DNA of 35,868 nt, from positions 1-35,868 of the forward strand of contig JASLKC010000043.1 of NCBI GenBank assembly GCA_030747785.1, read 5' to 3'. Shown piece after piece: positions 25,145 to 33,071 of the stretch. A program made the position numbers and the translations under genes. Position 1 is the first letter of the stretch. Each line of letters starts with the position of its first letter. The notes beneath the pieces are model-generated. The model was given only the letters and a program-made list of their open reading frames with translations. It searched no databases and was not told the DNA's origin. The stretch comes from Candidatus Poseidoniaceae archaeon. GTDB lineage: Archaea > Thermoplasmatota > Poseidoniia > Poseidoniales > Poseidoniaceae.

Positions 25145-25684
25145 CTACTCTTCGACACTGTTGTCGTGAACTATCTTTCCGCCGTTAACTCCTTCGATAA
25201 TTAACCGAGCATCGGGGAATTGTCGCTCGCTCCCAGATTCACCAAACCAAGCGTCCATGAATAGTGCGAGTGCAGCAACTTCAGAATGCGGTTGATTTCC
25301 AACTGCGACATTGTGTTGAGAGTATTTGTAAACGTCTCCTGGAACCTTGGCTCCCCCGACGACGATAAGGAGGGGTCTGTCTCTTCGAATCTTTGGAATT
25401 GCTTGACGGAATGGCTCACCATACATTGTGAGATGAATTGCAACACCCCCGCTTTCGATATGCCTCTTTAGATGACCTAAGCCACTTACATGACCCGTTT
25501 CTATCTCACCACCAAAGCGATCGCATACAGAATCTAGATTATCGAACATGTCTTGATCTTCGTCCCCAGCAAGGAAGAAACCATCGGCACCAAGAGCTCG
25601 AGCTACAAGCGCAAGGTGTGTAGTGATTCGAGGATCACGGCCCCTGCGGTAACCCAAACGCAACACGTCGAGTCTCTCGCCCAT
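25145..25684 (-). CDS. tRNA (cytidine-56 2'-O)-methyltransferase, archaeal Trm56
   Basis: Methylates the 2'-OH of C56 in the tRNA T-loop, an archaea-specific modification that stabilises the elbow. The 179-residue SPOUT-class protein has the typical start VLRLGYRRGRDPRITTHLAL, HLTMYGEP, and the knot region VVGGAKVPGDVY with NVAVGNQPHSEVAALA that binds S-adenosylmethionine. The ATG at 25684 is 25 nt after the stop of a membrane protein gene and probably cotranscribed with it. carA follows after 95 nt with its own promoter-like element. Confidence 0.94.
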   Translation of the reverse strand: MGERLDVLRLGYRRGRDPRITTHLALVARALGADGFFLAGDEDQDMFDNLDSVCDRFGGEIETGHVSGLGHLKRHIESGGVAIHLTMYGEPFRQAIPKIRRDRPLLIVVGGAKVPGDVYKYSQHNVAVGNQPHSEVAALALFMDAWFGESGSERQFPDARLIIEGVNGGKIVHDNSVEE

Positions 25685-25709
25685 GTGTGTGGCGAGCCGG
25701 TTTAGCGTT

Positions 25710-26351
25710 TCAAGGCTCGGGCTCGATATCTTCAGCCGCTATTTCTCCGACTTCGCCCCTTTCACCCTCGCTGAAATCGAGTGCCGGGTAAGCATCCATC
25801 AATCGCTTTACCCATCCCAGTAGCACTGCATCAATCAACAACTTAGCCGCCACTAGTACAGTCGAACAAAGAATCGCTAATCTGACAAAGAACCATGTTC
25901 CTTGGCCCGTAGTCAAACTATCGCTAAAGAATCCAAGTATTGCTGGTTCGGCAACATACAATACTGCAAGTACAAACATCACTCCACTCATCAAACCAGG
26001 TACTAATTGGCCTAATTCTCTACTGAAATCAGATAGTAAACTTCCCAAGAATACCAAACATGGTGCGAGAATTGTCACAGTGATGAATTCTGGTCCAAAG
26101 AAAATCGAGTTGAATCCCGGGTCATTTGACTGAAGTACCGCCAACCACCAGAATACAGCATAGCCTGCAAATATGCCTCCAACCCAACGAGATCTCGAAT
26201 GAATCATTTCACCAATAGAGGCACGGTCCTTCGGATCTAAGCGAGAAATGATGCGCTCTGCTAGTTCGAGTTGTTCCTCATTCGGAAGCAATCCATCATC
26301 CTCAGGAAGGCCTTCTTCGGCCTCCCCGGAGATAGGGTCCTCTACCGACAT
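25710..26351 (-). CDS. Four-span membrane protein, unknown
   Basis: A 213-residue protein with an acidic head (EDPISGEAEEGLPEDDGLLP), an amphipathic helix (ELAERIISRLDPKD), four hydrophobic segments at about 57-75, 88-107, 116-140 and 150-178, and an acidic tail. No catalytic motif is seen and no family is recognised. The start is the ATG at 26351 because a TATA-like element lies about 27 nt upstream; a longer in-frame form from 26390 would run through that promoter. It leads the minus-strand unit containing trm56 and is divergent from folP. Confidence 0.65.
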   Translation of the reverse strand: MSVEDPISGEAEEGLPEDDGLLPNEEQLELAERIISRLDPKDRASIGEMIHSRSRWVGGIFAGYAVFWWLAVLQSNDPGFNSIFFGPEFITVTILAPCLVFLGSLLSDFSRELGQLVPGLMSGVMFVLAVLYVAEPAILGFFSDSLTTGQGTWFFVRLAILCSTVLVAAKLLIDAVLLGWVKRLMDAYPALDFSEGERGEVGEIAAEDIEPEP

Positions 26352-26375
26352 ACGACAGGCTCGCGCATCACATCT

Positions 26376-26383
26376 CATAAAAC
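26376..26383. promoter_or_regulatory. Shared TATA-like element between divergent folP and membrane-protein genes
   Basis: CATAAAAC (plus strand; GTTTTATG on minus) is the only AT-rich box in the 55-bp gap. It is centred almost exactly midway between the ATG at 26351 (minus) and the ATG at 26407 (plus), about 25-30 nt from each, which is the spacing for leaderless archaeal transcripts in both directions. Confidence 0.5.
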
Positions 26384-26406
26384 ATGCCACTCACAGGCGC
26401 CACTAC

Positions 26407-27201
26407 ATGGCGGTCCGCGAGGGTGATTCTGGACGCCGTCCGCTTTTGATGGGTATAATCAACGCAACGCCAGACTCCTTTCATTCTGAATCTCGAAATG
26501 GCTCTATTGAAAAGGCATTACAGATGATTAATGATGGAGCAGATTGGATAGATGTCGGTGGCGAATCCACCCGCCCGGGTGCGGAAAAAATTTCTATAAA
26601 AGAGGAATTATCGAGGGTGTTACCAATAATTAAAGCCCTTGATGGCAAATGTGCAATCTCCATTGATACCCGCAATGTCGAAGTTGCCAAAGCCGCCTTA
26701 GCAGCAGGTGCAACGATGGTGAATGATGTTAGCGGATTACGCAATCCAGAGATGGTTGATTTGGTAATCGATAGCGATTGTGAAGTCTGTATTATGCATA
26801 TGAGGGGTGAACCGGGTACAATGCAAGATAATCCAACCTATCATGACGTGGTAAGAGAAGTCAATGATGAATTATTATCAAAGGCAAGAGAATTGGTGGA
26901 AAGAGGGTTTTCGATGGATAAAATACATCTTGACCCCGGTATTGGTTTCGGAAAAAATCTCGAACATAATATCGCATTACTGCACTCCACTAAAGAGCTG
27001 AGACCTTACTCTGTCTTGTGGGGAGTATCACGCAAATCGATGATCGGTCAAATTTGTGACCAACCCAATACATCTGAGCGCCTTGCTGGTAGTTTGGGTG
27101 TTGCAGCACATGCCTTCTACGAAGGCATAGACATCATGAGGGTGCACGATGTGCGGGAACATGACGACCTGTTCAAGGTCCTAACTGCCCTGGAGTCCTG
27201 A
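26407..27201 (+). CDS. folP: Dihydropteroate synthase
   Basis: Joins 6-hydroxymethyl-dihydropterin pyrophosphate to p-aminobenzoate or an equivalent in folate synthesis. The TIM-barrel signatures are all present over 264 residues: MGIINATPDSFHSES, VGGESTRPGAE, SIDTRN, VNDVSGLRNPEM, MHMRGEPGTMQ, DPGIGFGKNLEHN, GVSRKSMIG and a closing RVHDVREH. The ATG at 26407 fits the TATA spacing and the family's normal length; an upstream in-frame start at 26248 would overlap the divergent gene. The first third is more AT-rich than its neighbours. It leads an operon with the DHH and TraB-family genes (2 nt gap, then 4 nt overlap). Confidence 0.95.
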   Translation: MAVREGDSGRRPLLMGIINATPDSFHSESRNGSIEKALQMINDGADWIDVGGESTRPGAEKISIKEELSRVLPIIKALDGKCAISIDTRNVEVAKAALAAGATMVNDVSGLRNPEMVDLVIDSDCEVCIMHMRGEPGTMQDNPTYHDVVREVNDELLSKARELVERGFSMDKIHLDPGIGFGKNLEHNIALLHSTKELRPYSVLWGVSRKSMIGQICDQPNTSERLAGSLGVAAHAFYEGIDIMRVHDVREHDDLFKVLTALES

Positions 27202-27203
27202 CC

Positions 27204-28562
27204 ATGTTCCTGATTTTCGGATGCGACCCCTTGGCTAATCGACTGGCTGAGTGGATTGGCGCACGCTCAAGGGTTCGAATCATTGGATTAGTTGACAATA
27301 TGGTCCCCATCGAAGAATGTGAGATGGTAGCCCTTCCAACTGAAATGAATCTCGATGAGATGCCACTTCCCGAAGTAGCACCAACTGCTATTCTACTATT
27401 GGAGGAAATAATCTGTGATGATAATCCTGTTGAGGCTTTGAAAAATCATTGGCCAAATACTCCTATTCTTTCCACATTAAACATCGAAGGTGCTGAATTA
27501 GTATCTGTAGAGGACCTTACAGTATCTGCAATCCAGGACCGCTTGCGCTCGATTGACAGACGTCAAGGTGCAGACGAAGTACTGAGACTACTGAAAGAAT
27601 CTGATGAGTCCGCCATTGCCATAGTTTGCCATGATAACCCCGACCCCGATGCACTGGCTAGTGCAATGGCAATGCGCCACCTGTGTGAGGGTCTTGGGCA
27701 TTCAGCGCAGATAGTTCACGGAGGCATGGTAGAGCACCAACAAAATCGAGCAATGGTGAAGTTGCTCGACTTGGAATTGAGACGGTTAATTCTCGAATGG
27801 GAAGTTGAGGATTTACTCAAAGAAGTAGACATGGTAATATGTGTCGATTTCAGTCATCCAGGTGCGAATAACATCTTGCCCCCTTCTTGCGTACCTCATA
27901 TCGTAATCGACCACCATACCAGTGAGGTAAGGCCGGCTGGAGATGTGATACTGGTACGCAGTGAATTCGCAGCGACCTCCTCGCTTGTCGCATCGGTATT
28001 GATGAATGCAAATACCGAAATCACTCCTGAAGTAGCCACAGCCTTAGCATTCGGTATTCGAACAGATACCCTTGGATTCACTCGTTCATTCAATGCGGTT
28101 GACCTAAGAGCGCTATCGTGGCTTGGCGCATGGATTGATTGGGAAATGATGCGTTCATTTGAGAGCCCCCCGCGTTCTCAAGAAGTTCTCAATATTTTCC
28201 GCCAGGCTCTCAATGATGCAAATCTGGAGAATGGCTTGATGCTCGCCCCGGTCAAAGAGATGGTTGACCGGGATGCTCTTGCACAAGTAGCAGACTTCTT
28301 GTTGCCCACTGAGGGAATTGAAGTGGTAATTACCTACGGGGTTCGAAGATCGAAAGTTATCCTGTCAGCACGCTCATCAAGTGAATCAATTCACCTTGGT
28401 AAAACACTATCCAATACATTTGCAAAAGGTAGTGCTGGCGGACATAAATCACTTGCAGGCGGCCAAATTCCATTTGAGGAATTAGAATGTGAAGACGGTG
28501 AGAGTGCTATGATTGCTGTCGCAGAGATTCTCAAGGATGCATTTGGAGGAGAGGAGGAATGA
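27204..28562 (+). CDS. DHH-family phosphoesterase with TrkA-N-like N-terminus
   Basis: A 452-residue two-part protein. Residues 1-110 begin FLIFGCDPLANRLAEWI and look like a Rossmann TrkA-N domain. Residues 140-452 form a DHH/DHHA1 phosphoesterase with CHDNPDPDALASAMAM (motif I), CVDFSH, IDHHTSE (the DHH-type motif) and GIRTDTLGF, plus DHHA1 GSAGGHKSLAGGQIP. Relatives degrade nanoRNA or cyclic dinucleotides; the substrate here is unknown. TrkA-N/DHH fusions occur in archaea and may sense NAD(H) or nucleotides. The ATG is 2 nt after folP, and the stop overlaps the next gene by 4 bases. Confidence 0.9.
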   Translation: MFLIFGCDPLANRLAEWIGARSRVRIIGLVDNMVPIEECEMVALPTEMNLDEMPLPEVAPTAILLLEEIICDDNPVEALKNHWPNTPILSTLNIEGAELVSVEDLTVSAIQDRLRSIDRRQGADEVLRLLKESDESAIAIVCHDNPDPDALASAMAMRHLCEGLGHSAQIVHGGMVEHQQNRAMVKLLDLELRRLILEWEVEDLLKEVDMVICVDFSHPGANNILPPSCVPHIVIDHHTSEVRPAGDVILVRSEFAATSSLVASVLMNANTEITPEVATALAFGIRTDTLGFTRSFNAVDLRALSWLGAWIDWEMMRSFESPPRSQEVLNIFRQALNDANLENGLMLAPVKEMVDRDALAQVADFLLPTEGIEVVITYGVRRSKVILSARSSSESIHLGKTLSNTFAKGSAGGHKSLAGGQIPFEELECEDGESAMIAVAEILKDAFGGEEE

Positions 28563-29713
28563 ATTCCCCAATCATCGACATTGGGGATGACCTACGACTT
28601 CTTGGAACCGCACATGTGGCCACAGCCTCGGTAGAAGCAGTCCAGAAGCAAATCGAAGAATGGAAGCCAGATGTAGTTGCTGTCGAACTCTGTTCTTCAA
28701 GATATGAGGCCCTAACCAAAGACAAACGCCTCGATAGAGAAGGATTACTCAAAGTAATCAAAGAAGGTAAAGCGCCCTTGGTGCTATTACAATCCCTACT
28801 CGCCTCTGAACAACGCCGCCTTGGAATGGATGAGGGTCAACAACCCGGAGCAGAATTACTCGCAGCGGTAGAAGCTGCTGAATCTGCAGACTTGGAGGTT
28901 GTTCTTGTCGACAGGGACATCCAGACTACTTTGAGAAGAGCCTGGAAACGAATGCGCCTTCGAGAGAAATTCGGGCTAGTGTGGGGGTTGTTAGCAGATG
29001 ATGATGACGAGGAGGATATCGACCTCGAAACTATGTTGGCAGACAAGGATTTACTCACATCACTCATGGAGGAATTCCGTGAATTATCGCCTGGTGCAGG
29101 TGAAGTTCTAATCGATGAGCGAGATGAATTCATCGCTCGTAGTATCACGAAAGCCCGTGATGGGAGAAAGGTGCTTGTCGTAATGGGAGCAGGTCATCTC
29201 GAAGGAGTGAAATCACACATTCAGAAAGGAGTGGATACCGATGAGGAAAGAATGGCTGAACTCAATGCAACACCTAAGCCTGGAAAGAAACTCAAAACTA
29301 TCTCATGGGCGATTCCAATTGCACTTGCAGGTCTGCTTGGATGGTTTGCATACAATGGTGACCTTGGGGCAATAAAGGAAAACGGAATTTACTGGTTCGC
29401 TGGAAATGTCATTGCTGCTGCTGTACTTTGTGCATTGGCTGGCGGACATCCAATAGCGGTATTTGTCGCGGCTATTGCAAGCCCGATTACTTCGTTAAAT
29501 CCCGCTCTTGCAGCAGGATGGTTTGCCGGTTATGCGCAAATGAAATTGAGAGAGCCTACTGGCGAGGATCTCACCGAATTTCTCAAATTAGATTCACTGA
29601 AATTATTCTGGAGCAATCGCGCTGGGCGAGTGCTACTAGTGACATCACTCACCAATCTGGGTTCAATGCTCGGTGCATGGGTGGCGATGGGAATCATCGC
29701 CGCTGGCCTATAA
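28559..29713 (+). CDS. TraB/PrgY-family membrane protein
   Basis: The 384 residues comprise a cytoplasmic TraB domain (about 1-230) and a membrane part. The TraB signatures are GTAHVATAS, VAVELCSSRYEAL, LVDRDIQTTLRRAW, IDERDEFIA and VVMGAGHLEGV, in which conserved His and Glu residues resemble metalloprotease-like sites. Four or so hydrophobic segments follow (about 245-262, 275-305, 308-325 and 360-384). The family includes enterococcal pheromone-shutdown proteins and eukaryotic TRABD; the archaeal role is unknown. The start has a strong purine-rich Shine-Dalgarno (GGAGGAGAGGAGGA) and overlaps the DHH gene by 4 bases. The end abuts convergent lemA. Confidence 0.9.
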   Translation: MNSPIIDIGDDLRLLGTAHVATASVEAVQKQIEEWKPDVVAVELCSSRYEALTKDKRLDREGLLKVIKEGKAPLVLLQSLLASEQRRLGMDEGQQPGAELLAAVEAAESADLEVVLVDRDIQTTLRRAWKRMRLREKFGLVWGLLADDDDEEDIDLETMLADKDLLTSLMEEFRELSPGAGEVLIDERDEFIARSITKARDGRKVLVVMGAGHLEGVKSHIQKGVDTDEERMAELNATPKPGKKLKTISWAIPIALAGLLGWFAYNGDLGAIKENGIYWFAGNVIAAAVLCALAGGHPIAVFVAAIASPITSLNPALAAGWFAGYAQMKLREPTGEDLTEFLKLDSLKLFWSNRAGRVLLVTSLTNLGSMLGAWVAMGIIAAGL

Positions 29714-30295
29714 TCAGAACTGGATTTGGACAGCTTCACGCTGAACAACATCTGTAACTTCGAATAAGTCTCTACGCACTGCAGACTTGAATCCTGCAAC
29801 GATGTTAGTAGGAATCATCTGAATCGCAGCGTTCCAATTAGTTGCGCTTGCATTGTAGTATTCACGGCGGTCAGAAATCTGATTTTCGATTGAAACTAAT
29901 TGGCGCTGCAAATCGAGGAAGTTGGTATTCGCTTTGAGTTCAGGGTGGTCTTCAGCAACCATGTTGATTTTTGGTATCAAACCTGCTAAGGTACTTTCTG
30001 CAGCACTTACGCCACCAACGTTACCTTGAGCAAGAGCGCCTGCTGCCGTATTACGTGCTGCAGCAAATTGGTCCCAAATCCCTTTCTCATGTTCTGCATA
30101 TCCCTTTACGATATTCACGAGTTGAGGGATCATGTCATACCTTTGTTTGAGGATTGCATCGATGTCAGCCCACGATTTATTGACGTTTTCTTCAAGGCGT
30201 ACCAAACGATTCCATGTACTGATAAACCATATGAGAATAATCAATCCAAATATTGCTCCGATTATTCCTATGACTGCTCCTGCTCCAAGTGCCAT
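29714..30295 (-). CDS. lemA: LemA-family membrane protein
   Basis: A 193-residue LemA protein with an N-terminal membrane span (about 4-27, ALGAGAVIGIIGAIFGLIIL) and a helical bundle domain carrying the signatures RLVRLEENVNKSWADIDAIL, RYDMIPQLVNIVKGYAEHE and RREYYNASATNWNAAI. The function of LemA is not settled; it is often found with membrane proteases or TPM-domain proteins, none of which lie here. The ATG at 30295 is preferred over an in-frame start at 30367 because family homology and the membrane span begin there and a TATA-like GTATTGA lies about 30 nt upstream. Confidence 0.9.
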   Translation of the reverse strand: MALGAGAVIGIIGAIFGLIILIWFISTWNRLVRLEENVNKSWADIDAILKQRYDMIPQLVNIVKGYAEHEKGIWDQFAAARNTAAGALAQGNVGGVSAAESTLAGLIPKINMVAEDHPELKANTNFLDLQRQLVSIENQISDRREYYNASATNWNAAIQMIPTNIVAGFKSAVRRDLFEVTDVVQREAVQIQF

Positions 30296-30352
30296 GCTAC
30301 TGCACACATGAGGCCCGCACTTCAATACTTCCATCGCCATAGAGTAGGTTTC

Positions 30353-30359
30353 AATAATA
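30353..30359 (+). promoter_or_regulatory. TATA-like box for the sialidase-like lipoprotein gene
   Basis: AATAATA lies 20-26 nt before the ATG at 30379, the spacing of a leaderless archaeal transcript. In the same 83-bp divergent gap a minus-strand element (about 30322-30330) would serve lemA, so the two genes appear to have separate TATA boxes. Confidence 0.4.
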
Positions 30360-30378
30360 GAATCCATGACGATGAAAT

Positions 30379-31818
30379 ATGCGCGCTGGTGTTTTCTTCA
30401 CACTAATGCTCTTGGCAACTCAGGCTCTAACTGGTTGTTTTGGTGAAGATGAGCCCGCTCCAGTAATTGAGGACCCGGGGCCATTTTGGTTTGATGTCGG
30501 CTCTACAACTTGGTACCATTTCGCAGGTGGCATCAATGCTACTACTAACTCAAGTGGATGGGATAATCTCACTGGAAATAATACTCCATTTGACACCAAG
30601 GGCACCTATTACGGAATTGGAGCCACCACCTTTGAGCCTACCATTGGAGTTACCTCCACAGGCGGTATTCACTTCTCCTCATACGGGGGAACTGGATCGG
30701 GCACAATGGTCTATACATCGATGGACCAAGGCCAAACTTGGAACAATATGGGCCCCTTTAATCCAATTCTGCCTGATGTGGGCCAAGTGCCTTCTTCCAA
30801 TGATCCGTACATCTATGTCGATAAGTGGACCAATCGGCTGGTCAAGTTCGATATGCATGCGTTAACTGCAATGTTCGTCGAATACTCGGATGACGATGGC
30901 CAGACTTGGTCGATTCCATTCTCTGCAGAGGGTTACTACTCTCCACAGGACCACCAATCTATTGCATCAATGCCTGATGTAAATGGAATTGGTTTCCATG
31001 AAACTATCTACGTATTCTGTATCAATACCGGAAGTTCTGCCGCAGGACCACAGTGCTCACGTAGTCTTGACGGAGCTCATACTTGGGATATTCAGCGACC
31101 TGGGTATCCAACTGACACCCCACAATGTAGCGGCCTTCACGGACATCTTGCTGGTTCAGTTGATGGAGCGATTTACCGAGGAAACCCATCATGCGATGGC
31201 CCAGCAGTCTACCGAAGTACCGACGGAGGCTACGTTTGGACTGAGCACACGATTACAACAAGTGTTCCAATGCAAGAGGGATGGCACTCGCACGAAGTTG
31301 CGGTTGGTGCAGATGATGCAGGCAACCTATTCGCATCTTGGATTAGCCTCGACCAGATGCCATGGATGGCATATTCCCGTGACCAAGGCGACACATGGTC
31401 AGAACCGATGATGGTGGCACCACCTGGGACCAACCAGACTGGGTTCCCAACTATCTTTGCAGGTGCAGAGGGAAGAGTCGCAGTCGGATATATCGGCAAG
31501 GATGCAAATGGCGGTTGGGATGGATACATGTCGATAATGACCGATGCCTTTGCAGACCAACCACTAATCACAACTGTAGCGGTTAACGCTAATGATGACC
31601 CATTGGATACTACTGATGACTGCGGAAATGTACGCTGTGGAGGATTTGGCGACTTTATCGATATCGAATTTGATGACGAAGGTCGCCCTTGGATTGCACT
31701 TGCGCACAATGTATTAGGTGAAGCAGGAATTGTAGGAACGTTCGTTACCGGGCCTGCAATGTATGGAGAATTACGCCAACTCGATCCAATAATCGAAGGT
31801 GGCCCTCACACCCTCTGA
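30379..31818 (+). CDS. Predicted lipoprotein with sialidase-like Asp-box repeats
   Basis: A 479-residue exported protein. The signal peptide ends in a lipobox (LTGC, Cys20), followed by an acidic Pro-rich linker, so it should be a surface lipoprotein. Five Asp-box motifs (S-x-D-x-G-x-T-W type) are visible: SMDQGQTW, SDDDGQTW, SLDGAHTW, STDGGYVW and SRDQGDTW, as in the beta-propeller of sialidases and related BNR-repeat proteins. Paired Cys (QCSR, QCSG, SCDG, DCGNVRCGG) may form disulfides. The sialidase catalytic Arg triad and Tyr/Glu pair were not verified, so glycan binding or hydrolysis is only possible. It ends 1 nt from the convergent thiolase. Confidence 0.82.
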   Translation: MRAGVFFTLMLLATQALTGCFGEDEPAPVIEDPGPFWFDVGSTTWYHFAGGINATTNSSGWDNLTGNNTPFDTKGTYYGIGATTFEPTIGVTSTGGIHFSSYGGTGSGTMVYTSMDQGQTWNNMGPFNPILPDVGQVPSSNDPYIYVDKWTNRLVKFDMHALTAMFVEYSDDDGQTWSIPFSAEGYYSPQDHQSIASMPDVNGIGFHETIYVFCINTGSSAAGPQCSRSLDGAHTWDIQRPGYPTDTPQCSGLHGHLAGSVDGAIYRGNPSCDGPAVYRSTDGGYVWTEHTITTSVPMQEGWHSHEVAVGADDAGNLFASWISLDQMPWMAYSRDQGDTWSEPMMVAPPGTNQTGFPTIFAGAEGRVAVGYIGKDANGGWDGYMSIMTDAFADQPLITTVAVNANDDPLDTTDDCGNVRCGGFGDFIDIEFDDEGRPWIALAHNVLGEAGIVGTFVTGPAMYGELRQLDPIIEGGPHTL

Positions 31819-31819
31819 A

Positions 31820-33040
31820 TTACAACTTCTCGATGACCATTGCAATACCTTGGCCGCCACCGATACAGGCGGTAGCAACACCATAGCGACCACCGCTGCG
31901 GTGTAGTTCATGTGCAAGTGTGAGAACAAGACGTGTTCCTGTCGCTGCAAGAGGATGGCCGAGACCAACCGCACCGCCGTTGACATTGACTTTGTTCACA
32001 TCGAGACCAAGGTCCTTGACACAAGCAACTGCTTGTCCTGCGAAAGCCTCGTTGATTTCCCAACGGTCGATATCCTCGATACCAAGACCTGCACGCTCAA
32101 GAGCGAGGCGGCTACTTGGAACTGGACCATATGCCATGATGGCTGGATCAAGACCTACGATACCCCAACTTACGATACGAGCCAATGGTGAATCACCATC
32201 TGACTCGGCTTGTGATGCCGATTTGATGACAACTGCTGCTGCACCATCGACTACACCACTGGCATTTCCAGCAGTGACGAGACTTTCAGGACCAAATGCA
32301 GTTCTCAAGCCTGCAAGTGATTCGGCTGTGCATCCAAGGACAACGTGGTCCTCGTCTTTGTGAGTGACATCACCAACTGCAACAATCTCTTGTTCCCAGA
32401 TGTTATTCTCAATCGATGCAGCAGTACGCGAATGGGAAAGAGCAGCGAATTCATCTGTCTCTTCTCGAGTTACTCCTTTGCGCTTGCAAATCTCATCGCT
32501 AGTTTGAGCCATGAATGAACCACAGAAACCATCGAGTAAGTTGGTGAAGAGATAATCCTCCATGTCCTTCTCTAATTCAGTACCTGCTTTGGGCGGCCTT
32601 GCAAGTTTGTAGGTATCACGCATACCACGCAATACATGAGGGGCCTGTGAAAGATTCTCCATTCCACCAGCAACGACGGTATTCGCCTCGCCGAGTTGGA
32701 TCATCTGCGCACCGCTGACAATAGATTGTACTCCACTGCCGCAGATGCGTGAAAGAGTTAGCATTGGAACCTCTTGAGGGATTCCTGCGCCAAGACCTGC
32801 ATGGCGGGCGCCGAAAATCGCTTGGTCACAAGTCTGCAAAGCATATCCCATGACTACATGGTCAACAGATTCTGGTGCCGTACCGGTCTTTTCAAGCGCA
32901 CCGATGATGGCAATTTCTCCAAGTTTCAATGCACTTGTATCCTTGAGAAGGCCGCCCGGTTGTCCATCTCCACGCTTACCACCTTGCCATTCACAAAATG
33001 GAGTTCGGGCTCCTCCGACGATTACGACATCCTCTGCCAT
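31820..33040 (-). CDS. Acetyl-CoA acetyltransferase (thiolase)
   Basis: Condenses or cleaves acetoacetyl-CoA or longer 3-ketoacyl-CoA. It is a bacterial-style thiolase of 406 residues with the nucleophile Cys in SRICGSGVQSI, VAGGMENLSQAPH, NEAFAGQA, the GGAVGLGHPLAATG loop with catalytic His, and the closing TACIGGGQGIAMV with the second catalytic Cys. The ATG at 33040 removes a 15-residue extension that would overlap the upstream gene. A GC-rich hairpin lies 2 nt before it. It ends the operon that holds a thioesterase-family protein, which fits acyl-CoA metabolism. Whether it degrades fatty acids or makes acetoacetyl-CoA for mevalonate cannot be told here. Confidence 0.95.
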   Translation of the reverse strand: MAEDVVIVGGARTPFCEWQGGKRGDGQPGGLLKDTSALKLGEIAIIGALEKTGTAPESVDHVVMGYALQTCDQAIFGARHAGLGAGIPQEVPMLTLSRICGSGVQSIVSGAQMIQLGEANTVVAGGMENLSQAPHVLRGMRDTYKLARPPKAGTELEKDMEDYLFTNLLDGFCGSFMAQTSDEICKRKGVTREETDEFAALSHSRTAASIENNIWEQEIVAVGDVTHKDEDHVVLGCTAESLAGLRTAFGPESLVTAGNASGVVDGAAAVVIKSASQAESDGDSPLARIVSWGIVGLDPAIMAYGPVPSSRLALERAGLGIEDIDRWEINEAFAGQAVACVKDLGLDVNKVNVNGGAVGLGHPLAATGTRLVLTLAHELHRSGGRYGVATACIGGGQGIAMVIEKL

Positions 33041-33042
33041 AT

Positions 33043-33059
33043 CCCGCCCAGAGGGCGGG
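33043..33059 (-). repeat. GC hairpin between the GIDE-like gene and thiolase
   Basis: On the minus strand CCCGCCC-TCT-GGGCGGG is a perfect inverted repeat. It begins 12 nt after the stop of the upstream gene and ends 2 nt before the thiolase ATG. It may end the upstream message or limit thiolase translation. No T-tract follows. Confidence 0.5.
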
Positions 33060-33071
33060 GGGTCATGAATC

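Noticed and set aside
26248-26406. In-frame N-terminal extension of FolP
   Set aside because: It would be Ser-rich antisense sequence of the membrane protein gene and would run through the divergent promoter; family homology starts after 26407.
27270-27285. tRNA T-loop-like GGTTCGAATC
   Set aside because: It lies inside the DHH-phosphoesterase coding sequence and no acceptor, D or anticodon stem can be built around it.
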